DNA of 64,000 bases, taken from NCBI RefSeq assembly GCF_009649735.1, contig NZ_WJNH01000005.1, forward strand, positions 124,001 through 188,000. The letters are read 5' to 3'. Below the pieces are notes generated by a model. That model did not search any database and had not been told where the DNA came from. It saw only the letters and a program-made list of their open reading frames with translations. This document shows, piece by piece, positions 56,811 to 64,000 of the stretch. The stretch is from Salinibacillus xinjiangensis (GTDB lineage: Bacteria > Bacillota > Bacilli > Bacillales > Alkalibacillaceae). The position numbers and the translations under genes are program-made. Numbering within the stretch: the first letter of the stretch is position 1; every line of letters starts with the position of its first letter.

Positions 56811-57185
56811 ATGGAAATTATTTTAATTATAGTTGTGGCTGCGATTATATATGGTCTCATTAGGTTTCTTCTTCAAAGAAAGTATTTAAAAACCTTAACA
56901 GAAGAAGAATTTATTCAAGGCTATCGGAAGGCACAATTAATAGATGTAAGAGAGCCTAATGAATTTGAAAGAGGACATATTTTAGGGGCAAGGAATATTC
57001 CTTTATCTCAGATTAAAAACCGCCTTGTGGAAATAAGACAAGACAAGCCCGTATACCTATATTGTCAAAGTGGGACTCGTTCGCAACGAGCTGCAGGTAT
57101 TTTGAAAAAGCACGGCTGTCAAGATATCAATCACCTTAAGGGTGGTTTCAAAAAATGGACAGGAAAAGTAAAAACTAAAAAATAA
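56811..57185 (+). CDS. yqhL: Membrane-anchored rhodanese-like protein YqhL
   Basis: A 124-residue protein: N-terminal transmembrane segment (residues 2-21) and a rhodanese domain with LIDVREPNEFERGHILGARNI-type motif (DVREPNEF, GHILGARNIP) and active-site C85 in YLYCQSGTRSQRA. It probably transfers sulfane sulfur at the membrane; the acceptor is unknown. ATG after AAAGGGG. Corresponds to B. subtilis YqhL. Confidence 0.92.
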   Translation: MEIILIIVVAAIIYGLIRFLLQRKYLKTLTEEEFIQGYRKAQLIDVREPNEFERGHILGARNIPLSQIKNRLVEIRQDKPVYLYCQSGTRSQRAAGILKKHGCQDINHLKGGFKKWTGKVKTKK

Positions 57186-57192
57186 TTCGAAT

Positions 57193-57234
57193 AAAAACCC
57201 TCTTAGTCATAATCACTTGACCAAGAGGGTTTTT
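57193..57234. terminator. Bidirectional terminator between yqhL and gcvPB
   Basis: Stem AAAAACCCTCTT (57193-57204) with AAGAGGGTTTTT (57223-57234), extended by GTCA/TGAC inside. Confidence 0.88.
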
Positions 57235-57236
57235 TA

Positions 57237-58703
57237 TTAATCTTCTTTATAGTATCTCAGCACAGGTTTTCTTGCTGCTAATGTTTCGTCCAAGCGACTG
57301 ATCACTGTTGTATGTGGTGCTTCCTGTACCTTTTCAGGCTCATTTTCGGCCTCTTCTGCTATTTGATGCATTGCCTCAATAAATTCATCTAAGGTTTCCT
57401 TAGATTCGGTTTCTGTTGGCTCCACCATCATTCCTTCTTCAACATTTAGTGGAAAATAGATGGTTGGTGGATGAAATCCAAAGTCTAACAGGCGTTTAGC
57501 CATATCTAACGTACGTACGCCTAATTTCTTTTGTTTTTTACCCGAGAGAACAAATTCATGCTTACAATGCTGATCAAAAGGAAGAATAAACTTTTCCTGT
57601 AATCTTCTCATCAAATAGTTTGCATTTAGTACGGCATATTCACTTACCTGTTTCAAGCCATCTGGTCCCATTGTGCGAATATATGTGTATGCTCGAACGT
57701 TTATTCCAAAGTTACCATAGTATGGCTTTACACGACCGATGGATTGCGGACGATCGCCATCAAAGAAATAACCGTCCTCACCTTTAACTAATACTGGCTT
57801 TGGTAAGAATGGATAAAGTTCTTCTGATACACCGACTGGACCTGAGCCAGGACCACCGCCTCCATGAGGGCCAGTAAATGTTTTGTGTAAATTCAAATGC
57901 ACAACATCAAAGCCCATATCCCCAGGACGGGCATAGCCTAAAATGGCATTGAGGTTTGCTCCATCATAATAGAGTTTACCACCTGCACCATGAACAATTT
58001 CAGCCATTTCTAAAATATGCTCTTCAAACAAACCAAGTGTATTCGGATTCGTGAGCATTAGGGCTGCGGTGTCATCGCCCACAACACGCTTTAAGTCCTC
58101 TAGGTCCACTAAACCACGTTCATCTGATTTAACGGTAACAGCATCAAAGCCTGCTACAGTAGCTGAAGCTGGATTGGTACCATGTGCAGAGTCTGGGACA
58201 ATGACCTTCGTCCGATTCATATCTCCATTTTGTTCATGTAGAGCACGAATCATCATAAGTCCAGTCCACTCTCCGTGTGCCCCTGCTGCCGGCTGTAACG
58301 TAACAGTGTGCATACCAGTGATTTCTTCAAGTGATGTCTGTAAATCATACATCAACTCTAGTGAACCCTGCACTGTTTCTGTCTCTTGGAGTGGATGAAC
58401 AGTTGAAAAGCCCTCAAATCTCGCTACATCTTCATTGATTTTGGGATTGTATTTCATCGTACATGAACCGAGCGGGTAAAAACCAGAATCCACCCCATAA
58501 TTTCTTTTTGACAAGGCTGTATAATGGCGGATTAACTGTAATTCACTCACTTCAGGGAAATCGGGTTCTACCTCTCTTACATACTCGTCCTCAAATTCGT
58601 TTGAAAGGTTAACCTCTGGCACATCTTGTTCTGGTAAGCTATACCCTGTCCGACCTTCTTTACTAAGTTCAAAAATCACCGGGAAATCTTTTTGGTTAGC
58701 CAT
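57237..58703 (-). CDS. gcvPB: Glycine dehydrogenase (decarboxylating) subunit 2
   Basis: PLP-binding half of the P-protein of the glycine cleavage system. It has 488 residues, the B. subtilis length: PLP lysine in [20 protein letters not shown] near residue 268, and [17 protein letters not shown]. The ATG at 58703 follows GGGTGAT and overlaps the gcvPA stop by 8 nt; a longer frame lies inside gcvPA. Confidence 0.96.
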   Translation of the reverse strand: MANQKDFPVIFELSKEGRTGYSLPEQDVPEVNLSNEFEDEYVREVEPDFPEVSELQLIRHYTALSKRNYGVDSGFYPLGSCTMKYNPKINEDVARFEGFSTVHPLQETETVQGSLELMYDLQTSLEEITGMHTVTLQPAAGAHGEWTGLMMIRALHEQNGDMNRTKVIVPDSAHGTNPASATVAGFDAVTVKSDERGLVDLEDLKRVVGDDTAALMLTNPNTLGLFEEHILEMAEIVHGAGGKLYYDGANLNAILGYARPGDMGFDVVHLNLHKTFTGPHGGGGPGSGPVGVSEELYPFLPKPVLVKGEDGYFFDGDRPQSIGRVKPYYGNFGINVRAYTYIRTMGPDGLKQVSEYAVLNANYLMRRLQEKFILPFDQHCKHEFVLSGKKQKKLGVRTLDMAKRLLDFGFHPPTIYFPLNVEEGMMVEPTETESKETLDEFIEAMHQIAEEAENEPEKVQEAPHTTVISRLDETLAARKPVLRYYKED

Positions 58704-60045
58704 TGATATCACCCAATTCTTTAACAAATTGATCAATCTCAGCTTTCGTACGGAGTTCTGTAACTGCTATAAGCATATGATTTTCCAGCTCTGGAGTTAT
58801 TTTTTCAAGATTAAATCCACCAATAAAGCCTTTCTCCACTAGTTCATGATTAAGCTCTGACACGTTCTTTTTACACTCAATGACAAATTCATTAAAGAAC
58901 GGACCATTGAATGCTATCTTGAAACCAGCTTGCTCAAACTTCAATTTAGCATAGCGGGCCTTCTGCATATTCATCTTTGCCATTTCTTTTAAGCCCTGTT
59001 TGCCTAAAGCACTCATGGCAACAGATGATGCGAGTGCGTTTAATGCCTGGTTTGAACAAATATTAGATGTTGCCTTGTCACGGCGGATATGCTGTTCACG
59101 AGCTTGTAAAGTTAAAACATACCCTCTTTGCCCTTCCTCATCAACCGTTTGCCCCACTAAACGTCCAGGCACTTTCCGCATTAGTTTTTTAGTAGTTGCA
59201 AAGAATCCACAGTGTGGTCCACCAAATTGAGCTGGAATTCCGAACACCTGTGCATCTCCTGTTACAATATCTGCGCCGAATTCACCAGGAGGTGTTAAAT
59301 AGCCCAATGCTAATGGATTGGTCGCGACAATAAACATCGTCTTTTTTAAATTTTCAAGGAGTAGTTGAATTTCTTTTAAAGGTTCAATTTGTCCATAAAA
59401 ATTTTGATATTGAACGACAACACCAGCCACGTCGTCATCTAATGCTGCTTTGATTGCCTCTACATCCGTCACACCATTTTTGTCTTCAATTTCAACGATT
59501 TCTAAACCAGGTCCTTTTGCATATGTCTTAATGACTTCTAGCGACTCAGGATGAATGGTTTTGGATACCAATACCTTCTTCTTTTTCGTTTGACCTGCAC
59601 TTAAGGTTACAGCCTCTGCTAGTGCCGTTCCCCCGTCATACATAGAGGAATTTGCTACTTCCATTCCAGTTAATTCACAAATCATCGTTTGAAATTCAAA
59701 AATAGCCTGAAGTTCCCCTTGTGAAATTTCTGGCTGATAAGGCGTATAGGCGGTGTAAAACTCAGAGCGTGAAATGACATGGTCAACAACAGAAGGAATA
59801 TAGTGATCGTAAACTCCTGCACCTAAAAAGGAAGTGTGAGTAGTTAAGTTCACGTTTTGATCAGCTAGAGCCTTAAGTTCCTTCTTTAATTCGGGTTCAC
59901 TTGCAGCCTCTTTTATGCTTAACCTATCCTTAAATCGAACTTCATCTGGAATATCCTGAAACAGCTCTTCTGTTGATTGAATTCCAATCGTTGAGAGCAT
60001 ATCATTTTTATCTTTTTCTGTCATAGGTAGATAACGAAATTTCAT
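58696..60045 (-). CDS. gcvPA: Glycine dehydrogenase (decarboxylating) subunit 1
   Basis: The non-PLP half of the split P-protein, forming an alpha2-beta2 enzyme with GcvPB. It has 449 residues: [15 protein letters not shown] start, [35 protein letters not shown] and [16 protein letters not shown], typical of GcvPA. It follows gcvT by 14 nt. Confidence 0.96.
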   Translation of the reverse strand: MKFRYLPMTEKDKNDMLSTIGIQSTEELFQDIPDEVRFKDRLSIKEAASEPELKKELKALADQNVNLTTHTSFLGAGVYDHYIPSVVDHVISRSEFYTAYTPYQPEISQGELQAIFEFQTMICELTGMEVANSSMYDGGTALAEAVTLSAGQTKKKKVLVSKTIHPESLEVIKTYAKGPGLEIVEIEDKNGVTDVEAIKAALDDDVAGVVVQYQNFYGQIEPLKEIQLLLENLKKTMFIVATNPLALGYLTPPGEFGADIVTGDAQVFGIPAQFGGPHCGFFATTKKLMRKVPGRLVGQTVDEEGQRGYVLTLQAREQHIRRDKATSNICSNQALNALASSVAMSALGKQGLKEMAKMNMQKARYAKLKFEQAGFKIAFNGPFFNEFVIECKKNVSELNHELVEKGFIGGFNLEKITPELENHMLIAVTELRTKAEIDQFVKELGDING

Positions 60046-60059
60046 GTTTTACCCTCCCC

Positions 60060-61163
60060 TTATTTTCGTTTATAAAATGGTGTAGGTACGACTTTAGCCT
60101 TCAAGCGGCGTTTACGTACTTGTACTTCAAGCTCTTCTCCTTCTTCACTATAGGCCACATCAATAACTGCAAGACCGATGTTTTTCTTTAATGTAGGAGA
60201 CTGGGTACCTGAAGTTACGAAACCAATTTTCTTCTCTCCTTTAAATACCTCATAGCCGTGACGGGGAATTCCTTTTTCAATCATTTCGATTCCGACTAGT
60301 TTACGGTCAGCCCCATTCTCTTTTTGGTCTTTAAGAATCTCTTTCCCAATAAAATCTACTTCCTTGTTCGTTTTCACAGCAAAGGATAAGCCAGCCTCTA
60401 TAGGTGTAATCTCAGGTGATAATTCCTGACCATATAGTGCTAAAGTGGCTTCAAAACGCAGTGTATCTCTTGCCCCTAGGCCTACAGGCTGCACTCCCTC
60501 ATCTTTACCTGCCTCTAGAATCTTTTTCCACAGTATAGGACCCTCGGATTGATCCAAGTAAATCTCGAATCCATCCTCTCCGGTATATCCGGTACGTGAC
60601 ACTAATGCGCTCTGTTTTGTACCATCAAATTGAACTCCATCCTTAAAGCGGAAAAATTTAATTTCAGATAAATCTGTTTCGGTAAGAGTTTGAAGTATTT
60701 TCTCTGCACTGGGACCTTGTAGAGCTAACTGAACAATATCACTTGAAATATTTTTTACCTCTACCCCATCTGTTACGTGCTTTTGTAACCACTCAAAGTC
60801 TTTATCGGTGTTTGCAGCATTGACCACCAATAAAAATTCCTCATCATCCTTCTTATAAACTACTAAATCATCAACTGTCCCCCCATTTTCATAGCACATA
60901 ATTGTGTACTGGGCGCGATTTGCAGTTAATTTTGAGAGGTCATTCGTAAACATCTTTTGTAAAAATGCTTCACTATTAGGACCTGAAACTGAAATTTCAC
61001 CCATATGAGATACATCGAAAAGCCCCGCCTTTGTTCTTGTGGCTTCATGCTCATTTTTAATGCCGGTAAACTGAACAGGTAAGTCCCATCCCCCGAAGTC
61101 TACTGTCTTGGCATTAAATTCTTCATAGAGTGGAAAAAGTGGTGTTCTTTTTAGATCAGCCAT
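60060..61163 (-). CDS. gcvT: Aminomethyltransferase (glycine cleavage T-protein)
   Basis: Transfers the methylene group from H-protein-bound aminomethyl to tetrahydrofolate, releasing ammonia. It has 367 residues: [17 protein letters not shown] near residue 45, [14 protein letters not shown] near 195, [20 protein letters not shown], and a C-terminal barrel. It is the first gene of the operon, behind the glycine riboswitch. Confidence 0.96.
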   Translation of the reverse strand: MADLKRTPLFPLYEEFNAKTVDFGGWDLPVQFTGIKNEHEATRTKAGLFDVSHMGEISVSGPNSEAFLQKMFTNDLSKLTANRAQYTIMCYENGGTVDDLVVYKKDDEEFLLVVNAANTDKDFEWLQKHVTDGVEVKNISSDIVQLALQGPSAEKILQTLTETDLSEIKFFRFKDGVQFDGTKQSALVSRTGYTGEDGFEIYLDQSEGPILWKKILEAGKDEGVQPVGLGARDTLRFEATLALYGQELSPEITPIEAGLSFAVKTNKEVDFIGKEILKDQKENGADRKLVGIEMIEKGIPRHGYEVFKGEKKIGFVTSGTQSPTLKKNIGLAVIDVAYSEEGEELEVQVRKRRLKAKVVPTPFYKRK

Positions 61164-61204
61164 ATAAAAACCTCCTATGATTTTGATTGTTCAGAAAAAG
61201 ACAT

Positions 61205-61241
61205 AAAAAAAAGAATTCTCTTAATAAAATTAAGGGAATTC
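61205..61241 (-). terminator. Riboswitch-controlled terminator before gcvT
   Basis: GAATTC at 61236-61241 pairs with GAATTC at 61213-61218, with a partly paired TTAA/TTAA inner part, followed on the minus strand by eight U residues (61205-61212). It sits directly after the second glycine aptamer. Confidence 0.85.
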
Positions 61242-61416
61242 TCTGTCAGTGGTACCAGAAAGTTTCATGACATACCTGCCACTTTCTTCTTGGGTGGTTC
61301 ACGGTTTGTGAACACTCTCCAGAGTTGCGTCCTACTTGAGTCTTTTTGCCTGAGAGATTCACAATAATTATTGCTTGCTCCTTCGGCGCTGCTCAAAAGC
61401 AGTCTCTCCCCAAGTA
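61242..61416 (-). ncRNA. Tandem glycine riboswitch (gcvT leader)
   Basis: Two consecutive glycine aptamers on the minus strand. Aptamer 1 reads GGGGAGAGACTGC, then GCGCCGAAGGAGCAAGC, and CTCTCAGGCAAAAAGACTC. Aptamer 2 reads GGACGCAACTCTGGAGAG, then CACCCAAGAAGAAAGTGGC-like core and CTTTCTGGTACCACTGACAGAG in two pieces. The aptamers are followed by a terminator, so glycine binding should favour read-through into gcvT. Confidence 0.93.
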
Positions 61417-61460
61417 ATCATTCGCGTTGTTATGAATTTATGAAATTAGGTAATACTAAC

Positions 61461-61489
61461 ATAACTGAATATGTATGTGTTCTTGTCAA
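61461..61489 (-). promoter_or_regulatory. Candidate promoter of the gcv operon
   Basis: Minus strand TTGACA (61484-61489, perfect -35), 17 nt, AGTTAT (61461-61466, weak -10). It places the start just before the riboswitch. Confidence 0.5.
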
Positions 61490-61594
61490 TCAAATATGTA
61501 TCACTTATTTATTTCCTATTATATCATATGACTTTTCTTAATGGTAAGAAAAATCCTGCAAGTACAAAAAATATATCATTCTGGGGAGAGTTTT

Positions 61595-63262
61595 ATGAAA
61601 ATCAACTATCAGTTCGATCAACAGTTTATTAATGAGTTTAACCACAGACTTAATGAAAATGGTCCTTTCGCATCCTTTGAAATGTTCCAAATGGCATACG
61701 ACACGGCTAAAAACCTACATGTGCCAGATTTTGAAGGGCTACAGTCGCCTCAACATCTACCACAGATGGAATTCTTAGAGCATCAGCTAGACACAGCTAA
61801 ACAGGTCGTGGAGAAAATGAATGGTCGTGCTATATTGGCTGATGAAGTTGGACTTGGAAAAACGATTGAGGCTGGCTTAATCCTAAAAGAGTATATGATT
61901 CGAGGTTTAGCCAAGAAAATTCTTATTTTAGTTCCTGCTTCTCTAGTTAATCAGTGGGTAAAGGAATTGAATGAAAAATTTTATATCCCAGCCGTTTCAC
62001 AACGGAAATTGTATGTGTGGGAACAGTGTGATGTTGTGGTTTCTTCCATTGATACGGCTAAGCGCTCTCCACATCGTGAAATTGTTCTTGATCAGCACTA
62101 TGATTTTCTTATCATCGATGAAGCTCACAAGCTTAAAAATCATAAAACAAAAAATTATCAGTTTGTAAACAGTTTAAAAAAGACATACTGCTTACTTTTA
62201 ACCGCAACACCGGTTCAAAACCAATTATCTGATATATTTAATCTCGTTACCATTTTAAAGCCAGGGTTTTTAGGTAGCTATGAAGAATTTACCAAAACTT
62301 TTGGCAATAAACGGACGGCTTTAAAAGAGGATGAAAAATTAAAGCAATTGATTCAAGATGTAATGGTTCGTAACCGAAGAGAAGACACAGGTATTGAGTG
62401 GACTAAACGGAATGTTGAAACGGTATGGATTAACTTTAGTGATGAGGAGCAAAAGGTATACGACCAGTTAGATCATGAATTGTTTTCTCAAGACCCTTTT
62501 ACATCCATAACCTTGAAGCGAGAGTTTTGTTCAAGTCGGGAAGCATTATACCTATCATTAAAAAAGATGTTTGAAGAAAAAGCCGAGAAGTACAAGGATG
62601 AAGAATGGAATCAAGAAATCATCCAAAAAATTGAGCAGCTTCCCCATCACTCAAAGGCCCAGAAGGTTGTCGATATTATTCAAGATTCCACAGAAAAATT
62701 TATAATTTTTACCGAGTACCGAGCCACTCAGTATTATTTACAGTGGTATTTGCAGCAGCATGGGATTTCTTCTGTACCATTTCGTGGTGGGTTCAAACGC
62801 AGTAAAAAAGAGTGGATGACGCAATTATTCCAAAATCACGCACAGGTATTAGTTGCTACTGAAGCAGGTGGCGAAGGGATTAACCTTCAATTTTGTCATA
62901 ACATGATTCATTATGATCTTCCATGGAACCCGATGCGTTTAGAGCAAAGAATCGGTCGTGTTCATCGTTTTGGTCAAAAGGAAAACGTCAATATCTATTA
63001 TTTAGCCATTAAAAACACCATTGATGAGCATTTGGTTTCCTTGTTGTATGAAAAAATAAATTTATTTGAGCGTGTTATTGGTGATTTAGATATCATTCTA
63101 CAGCAGCTCAACATCCCAAGTCTTGAAAATGAAATTAAGGAAATTTATGCAGAATCAGAAACACCTGGCGAAGCAAGAATTAAACTAGAAAATTTAACTG
63201 CAGCCTTCCAAGATGCTGCCCAAGATGAGGTGGATCAAGATGGAACAACAAGCCATTCATAA
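61595..63262 (+). CDS. yqhH: SNF2-family helicase YqhH
   Basis: A 555-residue Swi2/Snf2 superfamily II ATPase (B. subtilis YqhH 557): motif I LADEVGLGKTIEAGL near residue 83, motif II IIDEAHKLKNH, motif III LLTATPVQN, and C-terminal helicase lobe with VATEAGGEGINLQF and EQRIGRVHRFGQ. It would move on or remodel DNA-protein complexes; the exact role is not known. ATG at 61595 after GGGGAG. Divergent from the gcv operon; yqhG overlaps its end by 23 nt. Confidence 0.93.
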   Translation: MKINYQFDQQFINEFNHRLNENGPFASFEMFQMAYDTAKNLHVPDFEGLQSPQHLPQMEFLEHQLDTAKQVVEKMNGRAILADEVGLGKTIEAGLILKEYMIRGLAKKILILVPASLVNQWVKELNEKFYIPAVSQRKLYVWEQCDVVVSSIDTAKRSPHREIVLDQHYDFLIIDEAHKLKNHKTKNYQFVNSLKKTYCLLLTATPVQNQLSDIFNLVTILKPGFLGSYEEFTKTFGNKRTALKEDEKLKQLIQDVMVRNRREDTGIEWTKRNVETVWINFSDEEQKVYDQLDHELFSQDPFTSITLKREFCSSREALYLSLKKMFEEKAEKYKDEEWNQEIIQKIEQLPHHSKAQKVVDIIQDSTEKFIIFTEYRATQYYLQWYLQQHGISSVPFRGGFKRSKKEWMTQLFQNHAQVLVATEAGGEGINLQFCHNMIHYDLPWNPMRLEQRIGRVHRFGQKENVNIYYLAIKNTIDEHLVSLLYEKINLFERVIGDLDIILQQLNIPSLENEIKEIYAESETPGEARIKLENLTAAFQDAAQDEVDQDGTTSHS

Positions 63263-64000
63263 TTACCTGGTCAATTTTTTCACACTTAATAAATGTGAGA
63301 TTAAAGAAAACGAAAGCGGAAAACTAACCGTAACCTTAAATGAGGATTTAGATCGATTATTAATGAACCGACCTTTCTATTGGGAATACATCAAAAAGAT
63401 CGGGCAAGAAGGGACCCCAGCTACCTTAACATTTCTATCAAGCCCAGATCGACGAGAGGAGAAAGGGGAATGGATTCATTTTGGCTCCCCTCGACTCCAT
63501 CAAATATTCCAATCCCAACTACAACAGGGACGTTTTACAATGCAGTATGAACAAACCAATCGTTCCTCGTTGCAGCCTTGGTTAGTGAGTAACATAAGAA
63601 TCTCCTACAAGGGCAGACAAAAAAAGGATGAAATTTTATCCATTGGGCTACAGTTAATCAATGGAACTATGGTATTTAATTTTATGGAGCTCATTCAAGA
63701 CCTTTCTTTTTCCAGTGTAATTCCCGATTATTGTTACACAATTTCCCCTATTATTCGTATCACTAGTGGATATAAGCGTATTGAGAATTATATTCAGCAA
63801 TATATCGATTCCCAAAAACATGAGTGGGCAGAGGATGCTTTTAATCATTTTAACAAGGAGAAAGAAATCCTTAATCATTTTTATGAATCTTATTTAGCTG
63901 CAAGTGATGAAGAGGATAAAGAAGAGCTAACAACCCGTTATCAAAACGAATTGGATCATTTACAAAAGAGGCTGATGCCTGAGATTCAAGTTGAAACCAT
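63240..64000 (+). CDS. yqhG: YqhG family protein, 3' end cut off by window
   Basis: 253 codons are visible, close to the full length of B. subtilis YqhG (about 262). It begins MEQQAIHNYLVNFFT, has LNRPFYWEYIKKIGQEG-like (MNRPFYWEYI) and a C-terminal coiled region rich in Glu and Lys. No domain of known function. ATG after GAGGTGG inside the end of yqhH, so it is translationally coupled with the helicase; the pairing is conserved in Bacilli and suggests a joint function. Confidence 0.85.
   Translation, partial: MEQQAIHNYLVNFFTLNKCEIKENESGKLTVTLNEDLDRLLMNRPFYWEYIKKIGQEGTPATLTFLSSPDRREEKGEWIHFGSPRLHQIFQSQLQQGRFTMQYEQTNRSSLQPWLVSNIRISYKGRQKKDEILSIGLQLINGTMVFNFMELIQDLSFSSVIPDYCYTISPIIRITSGYKRIENYIQQYIDSQKHEWAEDAFNHFNKEKEILNHFYESYLAASDEEDKEELTTRYQNELDHLQKRLMPEIQVET

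Overview
The window looks like chromosomal DNA of a spore-forming, low-GC Gram-positive bacterium of the family Bacillaceae. It carries spo0A, spoIVB and a complete spoIIIAA-AH operon. Gene order follows the Bacillus yqh-yqi-yqj region closely, and ribosome binding sites are strong AAGGAGG types with several GTG and TTG starts. It is not B. subtilis itself. It has a B12-dependent ribonucleotide reductase, a methylmalonyl-CoA mutase large subunit, an eight-gene beta-oxidation cluster, and an OLE RNA with its partner gene oapA, a combination known mainly from extremophilic or anaerobic Firmicutes. I see no insertion sequence, prophage, CRISPR array, tRNA or rRNA.

Layout. 1-4 kb: methylmalonyl-CoA mutase large subunit (cut by the window edge), a 48-residue Prli42-like membrane peptide, yqjA, bacilliredoxin brxB and a small membrane-associated protein. 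4-14 kb: branched-chain keto-acid operon ptb-bcd-buk-lpdV-bfmBAA-bfmBAB-bfmBB behind a clear sigma-54 promoter and a cre-like site, with its activator bkdR. 14-18.5 kb: yqzF, aspartokinase III, a HEPN-like/CBS protein and a divergent GAF-LuxR regulator. 18.5-27.3 kb: acyl-CoA synthetase, SCP2, thiolase, SDR dehydrogenase, enoyl-CoA hydratase, two acyl-CoA dehydrogenases and a second SCP2, preceded by a metallo-beta-lactamase-fold protein. 27.4-37.6 kb: spo0A, spoIVB, recN, argR, tlyA-like yqxC, dxs, oapA, OLE RNA, ispA and xseB. 37.6-48 kb: xseA, folD, nusB, yqhY, accC, accB and spoIIIAH to spoIIIAA. 48-64 kb: an inverted pair of intergenic repeats, efp, yqhT, aroQ, yqhR, yqhP, yqhO, nrdJ, yqhL, the glycine cleavage genes gcvPB-gcvPA-gcvT behind a tandem glycine riboswitch, yqhH and the start of yqhG.

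How the genes work together. The bkd operon turns leucine, isoleucine and valine into branched acyl-CoAs. These are precursors for branched membrane lipids, or are turned into ATP by Ptb and Buk, and the methylmalonyl-CoA mutase would return propionyl units to the TCA cycle. AccBC makes malonyl-CoA and appears to be under a FapR-type operator. IspA and Dxs supply isoprenoids and flank the OLE RNA and oapA. Sporulation genes cover initiation (Spo0A), the feeding-tube channel (SpoIIIA) and sigma-K checkpoint signalling (SpoIVB).

Most notable items: (1) a roughly 605-nt structured RNA at 35787-36391 on the minus strand, called OLE RNA from its position between ispA and oapA, its size, a 9-bp helix joining its two ends, and internal hairpins; (2) a beta-oxidation cluster resembling peroxisomal or actinobacterial systems, in which one of two acyl-CoA dehydrogenases lacks the usual catalytic glutamate; (3) a HEPN-like domain fused to CBS domains; (4) tandem NrdR boxes exactly 32 bp apart upstream of nrdJ; (5) a candidate 42-residue small ORF at 3350-3478.
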